A stretch of 64,000 bases of DNA from Vibrio sp. B1FLJ16 (GCF_905175385.1 NZ_HG992749.1:434001-498000); one strand, 5' to 3'; counted from the stretch's first letter, positions 28,917-40,137 are shown. Made by a program: numbers and translations. Notes: generated by a model from the sequence alone, not told the origin.

Positions 28917-29998
28917 TGTTTATCTGGCTTGCCGAGCTGCTACAGCCATACTTTTCTTTTTTTCGTTTGTTTGAATACCTCTCTTTTCGAGCAATTATCA
29001 GCGTACTCACTGCCTTAGGTCTGTCACTTTGGATGGGGCCTATCATGATCAAGCGCCTGCAGATGCTTCAGATTGGTCAGGTAGTACGTAACGAAGGTCC
29101 TGAATCTCACTTTAGCAAACGTGGTACCCCGACAATGGGGGGGATCATGATTTTGGCTGCAATTTCTATCACTATTCTTCTCTGGGCCGATTTATCCAAC
29201 CCTTATGTTTGGGCTGTGTTGGCTGTACTACTCGGCTATGGCGCGGTCGGCTTCGTTGACGATTACCGCAAAGTGGTGCGTAAGAATACTGATGGTCTGA
29301 TAGCACGCTGGAAATACTTTTGGCAGTCTCTGATCGCATTTGTGGTTGCGTTCGCGTTGTACGCTTATGGTAAAGATACTGCTGCAACTCAGCTTGTGGT
29401 GCCATTCTTCAAAGATGTGATGCCTCAGATGGGGATGTTTTATATTCTGTTCACGTATTTTGTGATTGTTGGTACCAGTAACGCCGTTAACCTGACCGAC
29501 GGTCTGGATGGTCTTGCGATTATGCCTACGGTACTTGTTGCGGCAGGCTTTGCGGCCATTGCATGGGCGACGGGTAACGTTAACTTTTCTGAATACCTGC
29601 ATATACCATATCTTCCTCATGCATCTGAGCTGGTGGTGGTGTGTACAGCGATTGTTGGTGCTGGTCTCGGCTTTTTGTGGTTCAACACTTATCCGGCACA
29701 GGTGTTCATGGGCGATGTAGGCTCACTGGCTCTGGGTGGAGCTCTGGGGACTATTGCAGTGTTGGTTCGTCAGGAATTTGTACTGGTTATCATGGGTGGT
29801 GTTTTTGTTATGGAAACCCTGTCTGTAATTCTTCAGGTAGGTTCATACAAACTGCGTGGCCAGCGTATTTTCCGCATGGCACCAATTCACCATCACTACG
29901 AACTTAAAGGCTGGCCAGAACCTCGTGTAATCGTGCGTTTCTGGATTATTTCTATTGTTCTTGTCCTGATTGGCCTGGCAACGCTGAAGGTGCGTTAA
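28916..29998 (+). CDS. mraY: Phospho-MurNAc-pentapeptide transferase MraY
   Basis: Integral membrane enzyme that moves phospho-MurNAc-pentapeptide to undecaprenyl phosphate, making lipid I. At exactly 360 residues it matches E. coli. It has about ten hydrophobic helices, the motif FVDDYRK with catalytic aspartates, NLTDGLDGL, and the histidine-rich [13 protein letters not shown]. All are family signatures. Confidence 0.98.
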   Translation: MFIWLAELLQPYFSFFRLFEYLSFRAIISVLTALGLSLWMGPIMIKRLQMLQIGQVVRNEGPESHFSKRGTPTMGGIMILAAISITILLWADLSNPYVWAVLAVLLGYGAVGFVDDYRKVVRKNTDGLIARWKYFWQSLIAFVVAFALYAYGKDTAATQLVVPFFKDVMPQMGMFYILFTYFVIVGTSNAVNLTDGLDGLAIMPTVLVAAGFAAIAWATGNVNFSEYLHIPYLPHASELVVVCTAIVGAGLGFLWFNTYPAQVFMGDVGSLALGGALGTIAVLVRQEFVLVIMGGVFVMETLSVILQVGSYKLRGQRIFRMAPIHHHYELKGWPEPRVIVRFWIISIVLVLIGLATLKVR

Positions 29999-30036
29999 TC
30001 GCACCCTCTCAGACAAGATATACAGTGTGAACATTT

Positions 30037-31350
30037 ATGGAACGTTGGCATAACATACATAACGTTGTCGTCGTAGGGCTCGGTATTACCGGGCTCTCTG
30101 TCGTTAAACACCTGAGAAAAAACCAGCCTCAGCTGGTTGTCAAAGTCATTGATACGCGTGCTAATCCACCGGGGGCAGAACGCCTTCCTCAATGTGTGGA
30201 GCTGCACAGCGGCGGCTGGAATACAGCATGGCTTGCAGAAGCGGATCTGGTTGTTACTAACCCGGGTATCGCGCTTGCGACGCCTGAAATTCAGTCGGTA
30301 CTGAATCGTGGCACGCCTGTTGTTGGGGATATTGAACTGTTTGCCTGGGCTGTCACTAAGCCAGTCGTTGCTATTACTGGCTCCAATGGCAAGAGCACCG
30401 TGACGGATCTGACCGGAGTCATGGCAAAAGCCGCGGGTTTAAAGGTTGGTGTTGGTGGCAATATCGGTGTACCTGCCCTGGACCTACTCGAGCAGGAGGC
30501 CGACCTGTATGTACTGGAGCTGTCCAGTTTCCAGTTGGAAACCACTTCGAGTCTTCAGTTAAAAGCGGCGGCGTTTCTGAACCTGTCTGAAGATCATATG
30601 GATCGCTATCAAGGTATGACTGACTACCGGGCAGCGAAACTGCGTATTTTCAATCATGCTGCGATTGCGGTGGTAAACCGTGATGACCCGGAAACCTTCC
30701 CTGAAAAAAATATGCCTATGGTGACATTTGGCAGTGATACTCAGGAGTTTGGTTTAGAAGTTGACGGCGAAAAAACCTGGTTGCTTGACCATGGTCAACG
30801 CATTATAGCCAGCAATGAACTTAAGCTCGTCGGCAAGCACAACTTGGCGAATGTCCTGGTTGTACTGGCACTGCTTAGAGCTGCGAATGTTGAATGTCAC
30901 AACACATTGAATACACTGAAAAACTACACCGGGCTGACACATCGTTGCCAGGTTGTTGAGGATAATCAGGGTGTTAAGTGGGTCAATGACTCCAAAGCAA
31001 CGAATATAGCAAGTACGATGGCGGCGTTATCGGGGCTGGAACTAACTGGTACTTTGTACTTGTTGGTCGGTGGCGTCGGTAAAGGTGCTGACTTCTCTCC
31101 GTTAAAACCTATCTTAGCGGCACTCAATGTGCAGCTTTGTTGTTTTGGTGCTGATGGCGATGCCTTTTTGCCTCTCCACGAGTCTGCTATTCGTTTCGAT
31201 ACGATGGAAGATGTGATTCAGCGAATATCTTCAAAGTTAAAACCGGGTGATATGGTGATGCTGTCCCCTGCATGTGCTAGCTTTGATCAATTTGACAACT
31301 TTATGGCAAGAGGCGACGCGTTCGCGGCTCTTGCCAATCAATACGCATAA
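30037..31350 (+). CDS. murD: UDP-MurNAc-L-alanine:D-glutamate ligase MurD
   Basis: Adds D-glutamate to UDP-MurNAc-L-Ala. The 437 residues (E. coli 438) have an N-terminal Rossmann segment ([12 protein letters not shown]), the ATP loop [13 protein letters not shown] and a C-terminal domain with [10 protein letters not shown]. The start ATG at 30037 lies 38 bases after mraY without an obvious strong ribosome binding site. Confidence 0.97.
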   Translation: MERWHNIHNVVVVGLGITGLSVVKHLRKNQPQLVVKVIDTRANPPGAERLPQCVELHSGGWNTAWLAEADLVVTNPGIALATPEIQSVLNRGTPVVGDIELFAWAVTKPVVAITGSNGKSTVTDLTGVMAKAAGLKVGVGGNIGVPALDLLEQEADLYVLELSSFQLETTSSLQLKAAAFLNLSEDHMDRYQGMTDYRAAKLRIFNHAAIAVVNRDDPETFPEKNMPMVTFGSDTQEFGLEVDGEKTWLLDHGQRIIASNELKLVGKHNLANVLVVLALLRAANVECHNTLNTLKNYTGLTHRCQVVEDNQGVKWVNDSKATNIASTMAALSGLELTGTLYLLVGGVGKGADFSPLKPILAALNVQLCCFGADGDAFLPLHESAIRFDTMEDVIQRISSKLKPGDMVMLSPACASFDQFDNFMARGDAFAALANQYA

Positions 31351-31371
31351 TAATTTAAGGTTACTCATTTC

Positions 31372-32568
31372 GTGGGTTTAGGAAACGTTAAACATAATAT
31401 CGGTCACTGGCTTAGGCACCCCGCACCACAGGCATTGTTTGATCGCCAGTTAGTATGGATTGCACTGGGTTTGATGTTGACTGGTTTGATCATGGTAACA
31501 TCGGCTTCTTTTCCTATCAGCTCACGACTGACTGACCAGCCATTTCACTTTATGTTCCGTCACGCTACCTTCCTTGTGCTGGCACTCGGGACTTCGGCAG
31601 TAATACTTCAGGTGCCTTTAAAGGAGTGGTTCAAACGGAGTCACTACTTACTTTGGGTCTCTTTTGCCTTGCTGGTCGTTGTGTTGCTTGCGGGCAAATC
31701 AGTAAATGGTGCGTCTCGCTGGATACCTCTGGGGCTGTTTAACCTGCAGCCTGCTGAGGTAGCAAAACTCTCACTGTTCATCTTTATGTCTGGTTACCTG
31801 GTACGTAAGCAAGATGAAGTCCGCCAGACATTTTTTGGCGGCTTTATGAAGCCAATTATGGTGTTTGCATCTTTCGCCGTCTTGTTGCTCGGACAGCCAG
31901 ACCTAGGGACCGTTGTCGTTATGCTGGTGACCTTATTCGGCATGCTATTCATTGCTGGTGCAAAGCTGACACAGTTTGTCGCACTTATGGTGGCTGGTGT
32001 TGGTGCCGTCGTGGGTTTGATTTTGGTCGAACCTTACCGGATGCGACGTGTAACGTCATTTCTTGACCCTTGGGAAGACCCATTCGGCAGCGGCTACCAG
32101 CTGACTCAGTCATTGATGGCATTTGGACGCGGTGAATGGTTTGGCCAGGGGCTCGGTAACTCGATTCAGAAACTCGAATACTTGCCAGAAGCGCATACCG
32201 ATTTTGTATTTGCGGTACTGGCTGAAGAGTTAGGCTTTGTAGGTGTCGTGTTGATACTGATGCTGATTTTCAGTTTAGTACTTAAAGCGGTTTACATCGG
32301 CAAACGCGCCTTTGAAGAAGGTGAAATGTTTGGCGGATATCTCGCGTTTGGTATCGGTATCTGGTTCGCGTTCCAGACTCTGGTTAACGTCGGCGCTGCG
32401 GCAGGTATCGTACCAACCAAAGGTTTGACGCTGCCACTGATCAGTTATGGTGGTTCCAGCCTGATTATAATGTCCGTTGCAGTATCTATATTGCTGCGAA
32501 TTGATCACGAATGCCGCCTGAAACGCGAGCAACAACAATCAGAACAACAGACTAATGATGAAAACTAA
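31372..32568 (+). CDS. ftsW: Septal peptidoglycan glycosyltransferase FtsW
   Basis: SEDS-family polymerase that works with FtsI at the septum. The 398 residues have about ten membrane helices. SEDS motifs include [10 protein letters not shown] with the adjacent PAE ([14 protein letters not shown]), [16 protein letters not shown], and the C-terminal [13 protein letters not shown]. It starts with GTG, with a modest AAGG ribosome binding site 11 bases before. The 3' end overlaps murG by 14 bases. Confidence 0.96.
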   Translation: MGLGNVKHNIGHWLRHPAPQALFDRQLVWIALGLMLTGLIMVTSASFPISSRLTDQPFHFMFRHATFLVLALGTSAVILQVPLKEWFKRSHYLLWVSFALLVVVLLAGKSVNGASRWIPLGLFNLQPAEVAKLSLFIFMSGYLVRKQDEVRQTFFGGFMKPIMVFASFAVLLLGQPDLGTVVVMLVTLFGMLFIAGAKLTQFVALMVAGVGAVVGLILVEPYRMRRVTSFLDPWEDPFGSGYQLTQSLMAFGRGEWFGQGLGNSIQKLEYLPEAHTDFVFAVLAEELGFVGVVLILMLIFSLVLKAVYIGKRAFEEGEMFGGYLAFGIGIWFAFQTLVNVGAAAGIVPTKGLTLPLISYGGSSLIIMSVAVSILLRIDHECRLKREQQQSEQQTNDEN

Positions 32569-33622
32569 ACGTTTGATGGTGATGGCTGGTGGTACTGGCG
32601 GTCACGTATTTCCGGGTCTTGCCGTTGCAAAACAGCTGCAAGAGCAGGGTTGGGAGATCCGCTGGTTAGGTACCGCAGATCGAATGGAAGCGGATTTAGT
32701 GCCTAAGCACGGTATTGAAATCGACTTCATCAAAGTGAAAGGCCTGAGAGGGCAAGGCGTTAAGCGTCTTTTAGCTGCACCGTTTCAAATCATTAATGCC
32801 ATTATGCAGGCACGAGATCATATGAAACGCTGGCAGCCGGATGCCGTTCTCGGCATGGGTGGCTACGTCAGTGGGCCTGGTGGTATTGCTGCCTGGCTTA
32901 GTGGTATACCGGTTGTACTTCATGAACAAAATGCAGTGGCTGGCTTAACTAACCAGTGGTTGTCTAAAATCGCTAAAAAAGTATTTCAGGCTTTCCCGGG
33001 AGCTTTTCCGAAAGCAGAAGTTGTCGGCAACCCTGTACGTGAAGATGTGATTCAACTTGAAGAGCCGTCAGTACGTATGCAAGACCGCCAAGATCCGATT
33101 CGCATCTTGGTAATGGGCGGAAGCCAGGGCGCGCGTATTCTTAATCAGACGCTTCCTGCGGTAATGGCAAATCTTGGTGAAACGTACTGCATTCGTCATC
33201 AGGCAGGTAAAGGCGCAGCTCAAGAGGTACAGGTGGCTTATCAGGAGCACAAGGTGAACAATGCCGAAGTGACCGAATTTATCGATGATGTGGCCGAAGC
33301 CTATGCATGGGCTGATTTACTGGTGTGCCGTTCAGGCGCACTGACGGTATCCGAAGTGTCTGCTGCTGGTGTCGGCGCTATTTTTGTTCCGTTTATGCAT
33401 AAAGACCGTCAACAGGCACTTAATGCCGATCACTTAGTGGACTGCGGGGCGGCAAAAATGATTGAGCAGCCAGAACTGACCGTTGAGTCACTTACGCAGC
33501 AAATTCAACAGCTTGATCGTGCCGCTTTACTAGAGATGGCTGAGCAGGCGCGTGGTGCCGCTAAATTAGATGCTGACAAAGTTGTCGCACAAGCTATCGT
33601 CGCTTTGACCGAAAAGCATTAA
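32555..33622 (+). CDS. murG: Lipid II synthase MurG (GlcNAc transferase)
   Basis: Peripheral membrane glycosyltransferase that adds GlcNAc to lipid I, giving lipid II. The 355 residues match E. coli MurG in length, with glycine-rich loops [16 protein letters not shown] and [13 protein letters not shown], and the donor-site segment [11 protein letters not shown]. Two adjacent ATG codons (32555 and 32558) are both possible starts. It overlaps ftsW. Confidence 0.97.
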   Translation: MMKTKRLMVMAGGTGGHVFPGLAVAKQLQEQGWEIRWLGTADRMEADLVPKHGIEIDFIKVKGLRGQGVKRLLAAPFQIINAIMQARDHMKRWQPDAVLGMGGYVSGPGGIAAWLSGIPVVLHEQNAVAGLTNQWLSKIAKKVFQAFPGAFPKAEVVGNPVREDVIQLEEPSVRMQDRQDPIRILVMGGSQGARILNQTLPAVMANLGETYCIRHQAGKGAAQEVQVAYQEHKVNNAEVTEFIDDVAEAYAWADLLVCRSGALTVSEVSAAGVGAIFVPFMHKDRQQALNADHLVDCGAAKMIEQPELTVESLTQQIQQLDRAALLEMAEQARGAAKLDADKVVAQAIVALTEKH

Positions 33623-33645
33623 TGAATTACCGAGAATAGAAACAG

Positions 33646-35103
33646 ATGACTATCAAACATACCCAAGACTTAGCTCAGATTCGTGCAATGGTTCCAGAGA
33701 TGCGTCGTGTTAAATCCATCCACTTCATAGGAATTGGTGGCGCGGGAATGAGCGGTATTGCTGAAGTGCTTCTCAATGAAGGTTATCAAATTACTGGCTC
33801 AGATTTGTCTAAGAACCCGGTTACCGAGAGACTGGCTTCTAAAGGCGCAACCATCTATATCGGTCATCAGGAGAGTAATGTTGAGAAAGCAAGTGTGGTG
33901 GTGGTTTCTACGGCGATCAATGAAGAAAACCCAGAAGTGATGGCCGCTCGTGAGCTTCGTATCCCTATTGTTCGCCGGGCAGAAATGCTGGCAGAGCTGA
34001 TGCGCTTTCGTCATGGTATTGCGGTCGCTGGCACGCATGGCAAAACCACAACAACCGCTCTGGTCACTCAAATCTACTCAGAAGCGGGTCTGGATCCAAC
34101 GTTTGTTAACGGCGGCTTAGTCAAAAGTGCTGGCACGAATGCTCGTTTAGGCTCCAGCCGAATTCTGATTGCCGAAGCGGACGAAAGTGACGCGTCATTT
34201 CTGCATCTTCAGCCGATGGTGAGTATTGTCACCAATATCGAAGCCGACCATATGGATACTTATGGCGGTGACTTTGAAACACTGAAACAAACGTTTATTG
34301 ATTTTCTGCATAATCTGCCATTTTACGGTCAGGCAATTGTTTGTATTGACGATCCTGTTATTCGTGAGCTGATACCACGTATCAGTCGTCAGGTGATCAC
34401 TTACGGATTTGCTAAAGATGCAGATGTACGTATAGAGAATTATCGCCAGGATGGCCAGCAAGGTAAATTTACTGTCGTACGTAAAGGCAGAGCAGACCTT
34501 GATATCACCTTAAATATCCCGGGCCGCCACAATGCACTCAATGCTTCAGCTGCCATTGCTGTGGCGACAGAAGATGATGTTGAAGATGAAGCGATTCTTA
34601 AAGCAATGGCGGGAACACAAGGCACAGGTCGTCGTTTTGACCACCTAGGTGAGTTTGATACAGGTAATGGTCATGCCATGCTGGTGGATGACTACGGGCA
34701 TCACCCAACTGAAGTTGGTGTAACCATCGACGCAGCGCGCAGCGGTTGGCAGGACAAACGTCTAGTGATGATTTTCCAGCCCCACCGTTACAGCCGAACT
34801 CGCGATCTGTATGATGACTTTGCTAACGTACTTGAACAGGTTGACGTGTTAATTATGCTGGATGTCTATGCGGCAGGTGAGAAGCCAATCTCGGGAGCGG
34901 ATGGACGTTCTTTATGTCGTACTATTCGCAGTCGGGGTAAAGTCGATCCAATTTTCGTGCAGGAAATCGGGCAATTACCGTCAGTTTTAGCGAACGTTAT
35001 ACAGGATGGCGACCTGATTTTGACCCAAGGTGCGGGAGATATTGGTAAAGTTGCCAAACAGCTCGCAGCTCTTGAGTTAAATATCAATAAAATGATGGGA
35101 TAA
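33646..35103 (+). CDS. murC: UDP-MurNAc:L-alanine ligase MurC
   Basis: Adds the first amino acid of the stem peptide. The 485 residues (E. coli 491) carry the N-terminal glycine-rich [16 protein letters not shown], the ATP loop [13 protein letters not shown] near residue 128, and [12 protein letters not shown]. It is followed directly by ftsQ after 134 bases; E. coli has ddlB in this place. Confidence 0.97.
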   Translation: MTIKHTQDLAQIRAMVPEMRRVKSIHFIGIGGAGMSGIAEVLLNEGYQITGSDLSKNPVTERLASKGATIYIGHQESNVEKASVVVVSTAINEENPEVMAARELRIPIVRRAEMLAELMRFRHGIAVAGTHGKTTTTALVTQIYSEAGLDPTFVNGGLVKSAGTNARLGSSRILIAEADESDASFLHLQPMVSIVTNIEADHMDTYGGDFETLKQTFIDFLHNLPFYGQAIVCIDDPVIRELIPRISRQVITYGFAKDADVRIENYRQDGQQGKFTVVRKGRADLDITLNIPGRHNALNASAAIAVATEDDVEDEAILKAMAGTQGTGRRFDHLGEFDTGNGHAMLVDDYGHHPTEVGVTIDAARSGWQDKRLVMIFQPHRYSRTRDLYDDFANVLEQVDVLIMLDVYAAGEKPISGADGRSLCRTIRSRGKVDPIFVQEIGQLPSVLANVIQDGDLILTQGAGDIGKVAKQLAALELNINKMMG

Positions 35104-35186
35104 GCTAGATCACGGTGCAAACTTTAAGATAAAGATCTAGATCTCGATTTTGCGCCAAGAACGTTGTGATTTATTACTATCAGTGT

Positions 35187-35214
35187 TTGATAGTTTATTA
35201 GAGCTCAGTATAAT
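35187..35214 (+). promoter_or_regulatory. Strong candidate promoter for ftsQAZ
   Basis: TTGATA, a 16-base spacer and a perfect TATAAT lie in the murC-ftsQ gap. Transcription would begin near 35221. This would give ftsQ-ftsA-ftsZ a local promoter, functionally like the ftsQ promoters inside ddlB of E. coli. Confidence 0.65.
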
Positions 35215-35237
35215 CCCAAGGTTAAAGTCATTACTCT

Positions 35238-36078
35238 TTGTTGGTGCGTAAAACACCGGCAGAGGTACGCTGCAAAAGTCAGGAAACGAAGACGTTGTTG
35301 AATATTGCACTAAACGAAGAGCGGCTAGATACGGACGATAACCGTGGCCGACAGGAAAAAATCTTAGGTGCGCTGTTTTTCGTTGTAGTCGTGACTTTAA
35401 TTAGTTCGGTTTTGTTCTCGGCGATCAGTTGGATGTGGGATGACCAAAGGTTACCTCTTTCCAAAATAGTGCTCCAGGGAAAGCTGGAGTATATCAAAGC
35501 GGATGATGTTCAAGTCGCACTCAGCAGAATTGATCACATCGGAACCTTTATGTCGCAAGACATTGATGTATTGCAGCAAAGTGTTGAAGCTCTGCCTTGG
35601 GTTGCTCATGCAGCAATCAGAAAGCAGTGGCCTGACACAGTAAAAGTTTTTTTGACAGAGTATCATCCAGAAGCCATCTGGAATGGCAACGAGCTGTTGG
35701 ATAAAGACGGCTTGGTATTTGATGGGGATATTGGTCTGCTCAAGGAAGAAAAAGTTAAGTTGTACGGACCCCAAGGCAGCGGATCGGAGGTGCTACAAAC
35801 CTACCGTGATCTGAGTCCTAAGTTTCAACAACTGGGTTTAGCAATTTCGTCTCTGGTGTTAAACGAGCGACGCGCTTGGCAAATCATTCTTGAAAATGGT
35901 ATTCGATTAGAGCTCGGTAAAGAGTCTCTTCTTGAGCGTATAGAGCGTTTTTTTTTCGCTTTATAACAAGCTTGGTAGTGACACTCAAAGAATCAGCTAT
36001 ATCGATCTCAGGTACGATACAGGGGCTGCAGTCGGTTGGTTTCCTGAAGAAGAGTTAGAAGAGAGTACAGATGACTAA
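35238..36078 (+). pseudogene. ftsQ: Cell division protein FtsQ, frame broken at a T9 run
   Basis: Bitopic membrane protein (anchor about 40-60, then POTRA and beta domains) that recruits FtsL and FtsB. The zero frame stops at 35966 just after ERIERFFF. Skipping one T of the run at 35948-35956 restores a normal end: SLYNKLGSDTQRISYIDLRY, then DTGAAVGWFP and a stop at 36076-36078, overlapping ftsA by eight bases. The lost tail is the part that binds FtsB in E. coli. The start is uncertain: TTG at 35238, or TTG at 35295 preceded by AGGA at 35281-35284 (about 260 residues when repaired). Because ftsQ is normally essential, sequencing error or slippage is likelier than true loss; I use the pseudogene label for the sequence as given. 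Confidence 0.85.
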
Positions 36079-37333
36079 GGCCGCAGAAGACAACATTATT
36101 GTTGGTCTTGATATAGGCACTGCAACCGTATCAGCTCTGGTGGGCGAAGTTTTGCCTGACGGCCAAATTAATATTATTGGTGCGGGTAGCAGCCCTTCGC
36201 GCGGTATGGATAAAGGTGGCGTGAATGACTTGGAGTCGGTTGTAAAATCAGTACAACGCGCAGTTGATCAGGCTGAATTAATGGCAGAGTGCCAGATCAG
36301 CCGGGTATTCATTTCGTTGTCTGGTAAGCATATCGCAAGCCGAATCGAAAAAGGTATGGGTACGATATCTGATGAGGAAGTTTCTCAGGAAGATATGGAC
36401 AGAGCTATCCATACTGCAAAATCTATTAAAATCGGTGATGAACAGCGAATCCTGCATGTGATTCCACAAGAGTTCACTATCGATTACCAGGAAGGAATCA
36501 AGAATCCTCTTGGCCTTTCCGGGGTAAGAATGGAAGTGAGTGTCCATCTTATCACGTGCCATAATGACATGGCGCGTAATATCATTAAGGCAGTAGAACG
36601 TTGCGGCCTTAAGGTAGAGCAACTCGTATTCTCTGGGCTTGCTGCAAGTAATGCGGTAATCACCGAAGATGAAAGAGAGCTTGGAGTTTGTGTGGTCGAT
36701 ATTGGCGCCGGCACGATGGATGTTGCTATCTGGACTGGTGGTGCGCTACGTCACACTGAGGTGTTTTCATACGCAGGAAATGCCGTAACCAGCGATATTG
36801 CTTTTGCTTTTGGTACGCCAGTAAGCGATGCTGAAGAAATAAAAGTAAAGTATGGCTGTGCTTTGAGCGAACTGGTCAGTAAGGATGACACGGTTAACGT
36901 ACCGAGCGTAGGTGGGCGTCCTTCACGAAGTCTGCAGCGTCAGACGTTGTCAGAAGTGATTGAGCCACGCTACTCTGAGCTCATGGGACTGGTTAACCAA
37001 ACTATCGATTCCGTTCAGGCTAAATTGCGTGCAGAGGGCATTAAGCACCATCTTGCCGCTGGTGTTGTTCTAACCGGCGGTGCTGCGCAAATGGACGGAG
37101 TGGTAGAATGTGCGGAACGCGTATTCCGCAATCAAGTAAGGGTCGGCAAGCCGCTTGAAGTTAGCGGATTAACTGACTATGTAAAAGAGCCGTACCATTC
37201 TACGGCAGTTGGATTACTTCATTACGCAAGAGACATGCAGTCCAGCGACGATAGCGATTACAATGAACCTAAACGCTCATCTGTTACTGGCTTTTTCGGT
37301 AAATTGCGTAACTGGATACAAAAAGAGTTTTAA
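36071..37333 (+). CDS. ftsA: Cell division protein FtsA
   Basis: Actin-like ATPase that tethers FtsZ to the inner membrane and recruits later division proteins. At 420 residues it has the length of E. coli FtsA. Actin-family motifs include IVGLDIGTATVSALVGE, VVDIGAGTMDVA and VVLTGGAAQMDG. The C-terminal amphipathic membrane-targeting helix is GFFGKLRNWIQKEF. It starts inside the repaired ftsQ frame, so the ftsQ frame question also affects coupling to ftsA. Confidence 0.98.
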   Translation: MTKAAEDNIIVGLDIGTATVSALVGEVLPDGQINIIGAGSSPSRGMDKGGVNDLESVVKSVQRAVDQAELMAECQISRVFISLSGKHIASRIEKGMGTISDEEVSQEDMDRAIHTAKSIKIGDEQRILHVIPQEFTIDYQEGIKNPLGLSGVRMEVSVHLITCHNDMARNIIKAVERCGLKVEQLVFSGLAASNAVITEDERELGVCVVDIGAGTMDVAIWTGGALRHTEVFSYAGNAVTSDIAFAFGTPVSDAEEIKVKYGCALSELVSKDDTVNVPSVGGRPSRSLQRQTLSEVIEPRYSELMGLVNQTIDSVQAKLRAEGIKHHLAAGVVLTGGAAQMDGVVECAERVFRNQVRVGKPLEVSGLTDYVKEPYHSTAVGLLHYARDMQSSDDSDYNEPKRSSVTGFFGKLRNWIQKEF

Positions 37334-37363
37334 CCTGAGTTGCAGGATAAACGGAGACAACAC

Positions 37364-38599
37364 ATGTTTGAACCGATGATGGAAATGTCTGACGATGCAG
37401 TGATCAAAGTCGTTGGAGTTGGTGGCGGCGGTGGTAACGCTGTTGAACACATGGTGCGTGAATCCATCGAAGGTGTGGAATTCATCAGCGTGAATACTGA
37501 TGCGCAAGCACTTCGTAAGACAAGCGTTGGCAATGTTATTCAGATTGGTGGTGATATCACTAAAGGTCTGGGTGCAGGTGCGAATCCACAGGTCGGCCGT
37601 GAGGCAGCTCTAGAAGATAGAGATAGAATTAAAGATTCCATAACTGGTGCCGATATGGTGTTTATCGCAGCAGGTATGGGCGGTGGTACAGGTACTGGTG
37701 CAGCACCTGTTATTGCTGAAGTAGCGAAAGAACTAGGCATTCTTACTGTAGCAGTGGTGACAAAACCATTTAGCTTTGAAGGTAAGAAACGTTTAGCGTT
37801 TGCAGAACAAGGTATCGACGAGCTTTCAAAACACGTTGACTCATTGATTACCATTCCAAACGAAAAGCTACTTAAAGTTCTTGGTCGTGGTGTGACTTTG
37901 CTGGAAGCGTTTGCCAGTGCAAATGACGTTCTTAAAAATGCAGTACAAGGTATCGCAGAACTGATTACTCGTCCTGGCATGATCAACGTCGACTTCGCAG
38001 ACGTACGAACAGTAATGTCTGAAATGGGTCACGCAATGATGGGTAGCGGTATCGCGAAAGGCGAAGACCGCGCTGAAGAAGCTGCTGAAATGGCAATTTC
38101 CAGCCCGCTTCTGGAAGACATCGATCTGGCTGGCGCTCGTGGTGTGCTTGTTAACATCACCGCTGGTCTGGATATGCGTCTTGATGAGTTTGAGACAGTA
38201 GGTAACACCGTTAAGGCGTTTGCTTCTGATAACGCGACTGTGGTTATCGGTACGTCTCTAGACCCAGATATGACCGATGAAATCCGTGTAACTGTTGTTG
38301 CGACAGGTATCGGCAACGAGAAAAAACCAGATATTACGTTAGTCGCTGGTGGTAAAGCGAAAGTAGCTCCGGCTCCTCAGGCTCAACCACAACAGCAGGT
38401 AGTGACTGCGCAAGTTGAAGAGAAACCGGCACAGACTTTGCAAGCTCAAGTGCAAGAGAAGCCAGCGGCAACTCCTCAGCCTGCAAATACTACCGTTTCA
38501 TCTTCTGCTTCGTCGAGCCAAGGCTCTGCGGCACCAAAGCAAGAGAAAGAAAGCGGCTATTTAGATATACCGGCATTTTTACGTCGTCAGGCTGATTGA
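37364..38599 (+). CDS. ftsZ: Cell division GTPase FtsZ
   Basis: Tubulin homologue that forms the Z ring. From the ATG at 37364, with GGAGAC upstream, it has 411 residues. An in-frame TTG at 37340 adds only non-conserved residues. The tubulin signature GGGTGTG is at about 106-112. The GTPase domain is followed by a long Q-, A- and P-rich linker (about 320-395) and the conserved C-terminal peptide [13 protein letters not shown], which binds FtsA, ZipA and other partners. Confidence 0.98.
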   Translation: MFEPMMEMSDDAVIKVVGVGGGGGNAVEHMVRESIEGVEFISVNTDAQALRKTSVGNVIQIGGDITKGLGAGANPQVGREAALEDRDRIKDSITGADMVFIAAGMGGGTGTGAAPVIAEVAKELGILTVAVVTKPFSFEGKKRLAFAEQGIDELSKHVDSLITIPNEKLLKVLGRGVTLLEAFASANDVLKNAVQGIAELITRPGMINVDFADVRTVMSEMGHAMMGSGIAKGEDRAEEAAEMAISSPLLEDIDLAGARGVLVNITAGLDMRLDEFETVGNTVKAFASDNATVVIGTSLDPDMTDEIRVTVVATGIGNEKKPDITLVAGGKAKVAPAPQAQPQQQVVTAQVEEKPAQTLQAQVQEKPAATPQPANTTVSSSASSSQGSAAPKQEKESGYLDIPAFLRRQAD

Positions 38600-38609
38600 T
38601 CTTTAACCC

Positions 38610-38643
38610 ATAAATTTGACAAGGTTCAAATTTATGGTAGCAT
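38610..38643 (+). promoter_or_regulatory. lpxC promoter overlapped by a perfect palindrome
   Basis: TTGACA (38616-38621), a 16-base spacer and TAGCAT (38638-38643) form a good sigma70 promoter 58 bases before lpxC. ATAAATTTGA and TCAAATTTAT (38610-38635), ten-base arms six bases apart, cover the -35 box. This may be an operator; no known site is recognised. Confidence 0.6.
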
Positions 38644-38644
38644 T

Positions 38645-38674
38645 CACGGTCGATGTTACAAGCGACCGTGTTTT
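38645..38674 (+). terminator. Hairpin with short T run between ftsZ and lpxC
   Basis: CACGGTCG and CGACCGTG around a ten-base loop are followed by TTTTG. It could terminate part of the ftsZ transcripts. For transcripts from the lpxC promoter, the expected start lies inside the left arm. Confidence 0.5.
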
Positions 38675-38700
38675 GTAGCACAATTTAGAGAGGCAAGCAG

Positions 38701-39618
38701 ATGATCAGACAACGTACTCTGAAAGAGATAGTGAAAACAACTGGTGTGGGTCTCCACTCTGGTCGTAAAGTCACGCTTACTCTGCGCCCGGCTGCTGCAA
38801 ATACAGGTATCATTTACCGTCGTACAGATGTAAATCCTCCTGTAGATTTTCCAGCTGATCCCGCGTCTGTTCGTGACACAATGCTATGTACAGCATTAGT
38901 GAACGATGAAGGCGTGCGTATTTCAACGGTTGAACACTTGAATGCAGCGCTTGCTGGTATGGGTATCGACAACATAATTGTTGAAGTCGACGCGCCTGAA
39001 ATTCCAATTATGGATGGCAGTGCAAGCCCATTTGTATACTTGCTTCAGCAAGCAGGTATTGAAATGCAAAATGTACCAAAGCGTTTTATCCGTATTAAAA
39101 AACCAGTACGTTTCGAAGATGGTGATAAATGGGCAGAATTTGTACCATTTAACGGCTTCCGTATGGACTTTGAAATTGACTTCAACCACCCTGCGATAGA
39201 AGCAGACGAGCAACGTCTTCTGTTTGATTTCTCATCAAAAGGGTTTGTTCGCGAAATTTCTCGCGCGCGTACGTTTGGTTTCATGCGTGATATCGAATAC
39301 CTACAATCTCAGAACCTAGTTTTGGGTGGTAGTTTCGATAACGCTATCGTACTGGATGAGTACCGTATTCTTAATGAAGAAGGTCTGCGCTTTGACAATG
39401 AGTTTGTTACTCATAAAGTGTTGGATGCAATTGGTGATCTTTACATGTGTGGTCATCCAATTATTGGTGAATTCCGTGCATTCAAGTCAGGCCATGGTCT
39501 GAACAACCAACTTCTACGTGCTGTTCTGGCTGACCAGGAAGCATGGGAATGGACAACATTTGAAGAAGAAGTCGGTTCGCCAGTCGCATTTGCAGAGCCA
39601 AATATGGTTTTAGCGTAA
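38701..39618 (+). CDS. lpxC: UDP-3-O-acyl-GlcNAc deacetylase LpxC
   Basis: Zinc amidase that catalyses the first committed step of lipid A synthesis. At 305 residues it equals E. coli LpxC. Zinc ligands are expected in [13 protein letters not shown] and in [14 protein letters not shown]; the catalytic histidine is in the [10 protein letters not shown] region. In E. coli LpxC level is set by FtsH proteolysis acting on the C terminus (...NMVLA, nearly identical here). It ends the dcw cluster. Confidence 0.98.
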   Translation: MIRQRTLKEIVKTTGVGLHSGRKVTLTLRPAAANTGIIYRRTDVNPPVDFPADPASVRDTMLCTALVNDEGVRISTVEHLNAALAGMGIDNIIVEVDAPEIPIMDGSASPFVYLLQQAGIEMQNVPKRFIRIKKPVRFEDGDKWAEFVPFNGFRMDFEIDFNHPAIEADEQRLLFDFSSKGFVREISRARTFGFMRDIEYLQSQNLVLGGSFDNAIVLDEYRILNEEGLRFDNEFVTHKVLDAIGDLYMCGHPIIGEFRAFKSGHGLNNQLLRAVLADQEAWEWTTFEEEVGSPVAFAEPNMVLA

Positions 39619-39633
39619 ACCGCTATCTGATTA

Positions 39634-39667
39634 TAAAAAACCAGGTCTCATGACCTGGTTTTTTTCT
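39634..39667. terminator. Bidirectional terminator between lpxC and dciA
   Basis: AAAAAACCAGGTC, loop TCAT and GACCTGG with a long T run stand between convergent genes. A-rich and T-rich flanks serve both strands. Confidence 0.92.
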
Positions 39668-39684
39668 ATCTGAAACTTACCTGT

Positions 39685-40137
39685 TTATTTTGATTTATCT
39701 GCCATATCGGCCAGTCTTTTCAGTCGCTCCTGAATTTTAGGCGGAGCCATGTCTGCAATTATCATCAAAGACTTTGCTGCTGATTCGGTCAATGGTGGCC
39801 GTTTTGGTCGATCATCTTGTTCATATCTGTTGCGATACAAAGACGGATTAATTCTGACTTCAACGCTCATCAGTTTCGCGAAGCCCTGGGTGCGCAATTT
39901 ATTCAGGATCATCAGGCGATCGTAGTCGATCTTCATTTTGATAGCCGCGCTGGATACATCTATCAACAAGTGGCCATTACGGACATTTGCCACACGGCAA
40001 TGATCGGCCGTTCCTTTAGGTAAGATCTCTTGCAAGGCTTGATTGAGCTGCAAAATCTCTCCTGCATGTTCCTGAATCTGTTTAAACTGAGAATCAGCGA
40101 TAACATCTTCTGTCGAGGTAGGGCGGTGATCACGCAT
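39685..40137 (-). CDS. dciA: DUF721 protein, probable replicative helicase loader DciA
   Basis: DciA loads the DnaB helicase in bacteria lacking the phage-derived DnaC, and has been studied in Vibrio cholerae. The 150 residues have the DUF721 domain at about 20-100 (LNQALQEILPKGTADHCRVANV, HLLIDVSSAAIKMKIDYDR) and a basic C-terminal tail. It is divergent from secA. The placement next to lpxC and secA, where E. coli has secM, is typical of DciA-bearing gammaproteobacteria. No strong ribosome binding site precedes the ATG. Confidence 0.87.
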   Translation of the reverse strand: MRDHRPTSTEDVIADSQFKQIQEHAGEILQLNQALQEILPKGTADHCRVANVRNGHLLIDVSSAAIKMKIDYDRLMILNKLRTQGFAKLMSVEVRINPSLYRNRYEQDDRPKRPPLTESAAKSLMIIADMAPPKIQERLKRLADMADKSK

